Shown here: in pieces, positions 61,121-64,000 of the stretch
Layout of the letters: each line of letters begins with the position of its first letter
How positions within the stretch are numbered: the stretch's first letter is position 1
NCBI GenBank assembly: GCA_046349775.1
Contig: JAXMBS010000023.1
Location: 1-64,000 of the forward strand
Direction: 5' to 3'
Source: JAEUIG01 sp046349775
Lineage (GTDB): Bacteria; Planctomycetota; Planctomycetia; Planctomycetales; Planctomycetaceae
Length of the DNA stretch: 64,000 bases
Made by a program: the position numbers and the translations under genes
Notes under the pieces: generated by a model
Seen by the model: only the letters and a program-made list of their open reading frames with translations
What the model was told of the DNA's origin: nothing
Databases searched by the model: none

Positions 61121-61996
61121 TCAGTCATAGACTCCTGCGAAGCCCGACTGGCTCACCCCCACGCGTCCCGGCATCGCACGCCGCACGTCTCGACGACCGC
61201 TCCCGATACGCCGAAGTCGTCGCTTCCAGATCGATCGCCGCCCGCCGCCAGCAGGCCGTTCGCAGCGTCCGTGCGCGTTCGACGATCCGTCCCCTTCGAT
61301 GTAGTGGTCTATCACGACCGCATCTGCCACGTCCACAATACGGCTAAGAATCTCGTCGGCTCGGCAATCGGCGGCAGCGTTGCGACCGTCACGACGGTGA
61401 AAACGCAGTCCGCACGCTCGCCGCACGCCGCGAGTCGCTGCTCCACCGGGCTGGCTGGTGGCAATCCCGGCAGTTGATCGCGGTCCGACTCGATGGAAAT
61501 GTGCACTCGCAGCTGGCAACAACCTGACAGCTCGGCGGCAATTGCGGCCGCCTGTCCCGTCACCAGGTGCAGGTGCGTCTGCAGAATCAGCGTATCCAGC
61601 GGCTGCTCGAGCATCGCCCGCAGCACGGACGTCACGCCGAACTTGCATCCTGCGGCACAAACAGGTCGGTCGCACTGGAACAGAAGATCGCAAACATAGC
61701 CCTGCGTGCGCGCCTTCCACGCCGCTTCGCGTGCAAACGACTGTCGATACGCGTCCGCCGCATTCGTGCGGACTTCGAGGAAAGCTCCCCCATTGTCGGC
61801 CGCGTGTCACCCATGCGTTGTGCTGCACGTAACAGCCGACCGCACGGCGCGTTGCCGAACGTGCACCGCGATACGGCTGCAGCGAGTGCGTCGCCACCGG
61901 CCCCAGGTAGCCGCCGGTCCGTGTCAGGATCTCGTCAACGGTGACTTCGCTCAGCTCAAGTGACACGCACGCATATCCACAGACCACGCTTTTCAA
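61121..61996 (-). pseudogene. Spore-photolyase-like radical SAM protein (several frame breaks)
   Basis: Family sequence appears in alternating frames: EVTVDEILTRTGGYLGPVAT, then AMFAIFCSSATDLFVPQDAS, then SVLRAMLEQPLDTLILQTHL and LRVHISIESDRDQLPGLPPA followed by SPVEQRLAAC. ADEILSRIVDVADAVVIDHY and MPGRVGVSQSGFAG complete the series. These match the SPL-family radical SAM proteins common in planctomycetes, in order and with about four indels. The CxxxCxxC cluster is not clearly readable in this broken form. It is convergent with the small membrane protein gene. Confidence 0.7.
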
Positions 61997-62120
61997 GTAC
62001 CACGAGATGCGGACAGTTGCCGCATCCGCCTGCGGCCGTTAAGGTCGATCTTAACCTATTCTTAACATTTGGTTCCGGCCACGAACCAGGCACCTTCCGG
62101 CCAACCAGACAGGGGGCAGA

Positions 62121-63652
62121 ATGCTGCGCTTCTTTCAGGGATTCCTGTGCGTTGCCACGCTGTCGGCGACTGCGTCCGCCGGAGAATTTCGCGTCCTCCC
62201 TTATATTCAGAATCCCGCGCCGGACGCCATGACCGTCCGCTGGCTCAGTGAATCGGCCACTCCCGGAGTCCTTTCGATCAAGCTGCCGGACGGCGACAAA
62301 CAATTGAAATCGACGCCCGTCGCCGCCACGGCCCTCAGCTACAGCAAGTTTGCCGAAGAGCCCGGCGGTCCGCATCCCTCCGTGCCCTATCTGCAGTCCG
62401 TCCGCATCACCGGACTGCAGCCCGGCACCGCTTACCCCTATGAAGTCACCCAGGGGAATGAAACGCACGGCGCGACTCTCCGCACGACGCCGGCCGCCGA
62501 TCAACCGATACGCTTCCTGGTTTACTCGGATTCGGAAACCGAGCCCGAATCCAGCACCAGCGGACCTGTCGACTGGCCGGTGGGGGCCAACTCGAATCGC
62601 CCGCCGCACATCAAGAAGTATCTCGTCGACCAGACGATCGGCTATCGCGAAAACCTGAAGCTGATGCAGTCGCGCCACCCCAACTTCATCTCGATCGTCG
62701 GCGACCTCGTCGAGACCGGGGGCGAACAGCGCGACTGGGACGAATTCTGGCGGCACATTGCTGGCGACTATGGGTGGATCGCCGGCAGCGTGCCGATTCT
62801 GCCTGCCATTGGCAACCACGAGAACTACGCTGGCGCGGGCGGCGGTTACACGGTCGAAGGTGCGCTCTATTCAACTGCCAAATACCTCACGTACTTCGAT
62901 GTCCCAGACAATGGCAATTCGGACCCGAAGTTCCGCGGCCGTTACTACCGCATCGACTACGGGCCGATCACGCTGATCGCGCTCGACTCCAGCGACGGAC
63001 TGCCGCACAAGACGGTTTCCGACACCAATCACAATCTCGAGCCCGGCGCGGCGCCGGACTTCAATCCCGGCTCCGAACAGTACGTCTGGCTCAAGCAGCA
63101 ACTGGCCGATGCGCAGCAGAAGAGCCGGTTCACCTGCGTCCAATACCATCACACCGCCTACGGCTCAGGTCCGCACAGCGTACCGTTCGGCCAGCCGGGC
63201 TTCTCCGGGCAGTCCGGAATCGCGATGCGCGTCCTGCAACCGCTGTTCATGCAATATGGCGTGGATGTCGTCTTCAAGTGGCACGATGAGCTGGATGGAA
63301 CGGTTCCCCGTCACCGGCACGGAAGCAGCGCCGACGGATCACAGCGGGAACACGATTCCAGTAGCCTACGATTCCGGATCGGCGGCGATTGCTGCGCGGC
63401 CTGAGCAAGCGTCTGAAAATCCTGCCCGGCAATTCCCCAAAAATGACGATGCACTGGAAGTCTGGGAGGGAGAACACCTCGTCTCGGGCGGAAAGCATCA
63501 CGGACATCTGGAAGCGAATGTGATGCCCGACGACAAGGGCTGGACGATGCAAGATCGAGCCTGTCCAGTTGTTCCTCACCGACGCTGGTGGCAGCGACCG
63601 GCTGGAACGCCGGGTCTACGACGACGTCGTCGTCATTACTGAACAAAGATGA
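62121..63652 (+). CDS. Secreted metallophosphoesterase (purple-acid-phosphatase-like), frameshifted 3' end
   Basis: The product has a signal peptide (FFQGFLCVATLSATASAGEF), an FnIII-like N-terminal domain (YIQNPAPDAMTVRWLSESAT) and a calcineurin-like phosphoesterase domain with FLVYSDSETEP, FISIVGDLVETGGEQRDWDE (GDLVE), LPAIGNHENY (GNHE) and TCVQYHHTAYGSGPHS. At about 63270 the frame breaks. The expected C-terminus (PEQASENPARQFPKNDDALE, then EHLVSGGKHHGHLEANVMPD and VYDDVVVITEQR) continues in two other frames to TGA at 63650-63652, so about three indels are needed. It acts outside the cytoplasm, probably on phosphate esters. Confidence 0.8.
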
Positions 63653-63670
63653 TCGCGGCAATCGTTGTAG

Positions 63671-63840
63671 AACCACGGAATACAGGGAAATCACGGAAAA
63701 AGGTCTACCGCGAAAGAGGCGAAAAAGGCGAAAGACGCTGCGACGGCGGTCGACTCCGTGAACAGGCCTTTTCCGCTTCTTCCGCGTATTCCGTGGTTCC
63801 CCCTCGTCTTTCTTTAGCGTTTTTCGCTGTTTTCGCGGTT
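63671..63840. repeat. Two interleaved inverted repeats (A-B-A'-B')
   Basis: Segment A (63671-63702, AACCACGGAATACAGGGAAAT...) pairs with A' (63767-63798), and segment B (63707-63737, ACCGCGAAAGAGGCGAAAA...) pairs with B' (63805-63840). Because A' lies before B', the two stems cannot nest and would form a pseudoknot-like structure if both formed. The words CCACGGAATAC and GCGAAAAACGC are of a type seen in planctomycete intergenic repeats. An open frame across this region looks spurious. Confidence 0.6.
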
Positions 63841-63960
63841 CTTCTTCCCATCGGCCGATGCGGCTTCTATTCCGCGGCCCCCCGGGAGGCCGTATAGTGG
63901 ACGCCGCAGCGGAGGTTTTCCCCTGGGACTTGCAGAAAGTCCCAACAATTGGACCGCGCC

Positions 63961-64000
63961 ATGCGTAAGTTAGGCCGCACACCAGTCGGACAATTGCCGA
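63961..64000 (+). CDS. Start of a gene cut by the window end
   Basis: An ATG at 63961 opens a frame (MRKLGRTPVGQLP) to the window edge. A TATAGT (63893-63898) and a short hairpin (GGGACTT / AAGTCCC, about 63927-63945) lie upstream, as for a leader region. Too little is present to name the product. Confidence 0.35.
   Translation, partial: MRKLGRTPVGQLP

Noticed and set aside
63649..63897. Small frame after the phosphoesterase gene
   Set aside because: It lies across the interleaved inverted repeats and its composition follows the repeat words.

Overview
This window looks like a chromosomal segment of a GC-rich member of the Planctomycetota. That is an inference from gene content: a planctomycete-style flagellar gene set, a Tat-exported Gfo/Idh/MocA-type protein, a spore-photolyase-like radical SAM protein, Pro-rich lipoproteins, an exported squalene-cyclase-fold protein and many CTAGC-type palindromic repeats. 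No taxonomic marker such as 16S rRNA is present.

Positions 1-1000 hold the end of a macrodomain gene, a tRNA-Pro(GGG), and the decayed C-terminal part of a serine recombinase that runs into the 3' end of the tRNA. About 1000-44086 is one large flagellar supercluster in five transcription blocks. Block A (minus) is flgM-fliC-fliD-fliS. Block B (plus) holds TPR proteins, a coiled-coil protein, a sigma-54 activator without receiver domain, fliK, flgD and flgE. Block C (minus) is fliL-fliM-fliN-fliO-fliP-flhA-small membrane protein-fliA-67 aa protein-two lipoproteins. Block D (plus) is flgF-flgG-flgA-flgH-flgI-flgJ(rod-binding domain)-flgN-flgK-flgL. Block E (plus) is flgB-flgC-fliE-fliF-fliG-fliH-fliI-fliJ-motE-like-fliQ-fliR-flhB. 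A single exported alpha/alpha-barrel protein on the minus strand separates blocks D and E. Almost the whole export gate, basal body, rod, rings, hook, junction and filament set is here. MotA/MotB, FlhF/FlhG and chemotaxis genes are not in the window. Regulation appears to combine a sigma-54 activator, FliA (sigma-28) and a FlgM-like anti-sigma factor.

From 44 kb onward the genes are mostly housekeeping: an FAD-dependent oxidoreductase, a truncated Gfo/Idh/MocA-like Tat protein, a cupin, a large lipoprotein, the SRP RNA (ffs) with a clear promoter, argS, rsfS, a YifB/ComM-type ATPase, a NUDIX hydrolase, a UbiD-type decarboxylase, a putative toxin-antitoxin pair, a dihydroorotase, a CPBP protease, a 2Fe-2S ferredoxin, a small membrane protein, a radical SAM protein and a secreted metallophosphoesterase.

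A striking feature of the window is clustered reading-frame breaks. flgE, flhA, fliK, the first TPR gene, the radical SAM gene and the phosphoesterase each keep recognisable family sequence in two or three alternating frames, while neighbours are intact. This looks more like local indel errors in the assembly than old decay, and those entries should be read as probable full-length genes pending resequencing. Short palindromic and polypurine repeats decorate many intergenic regions.
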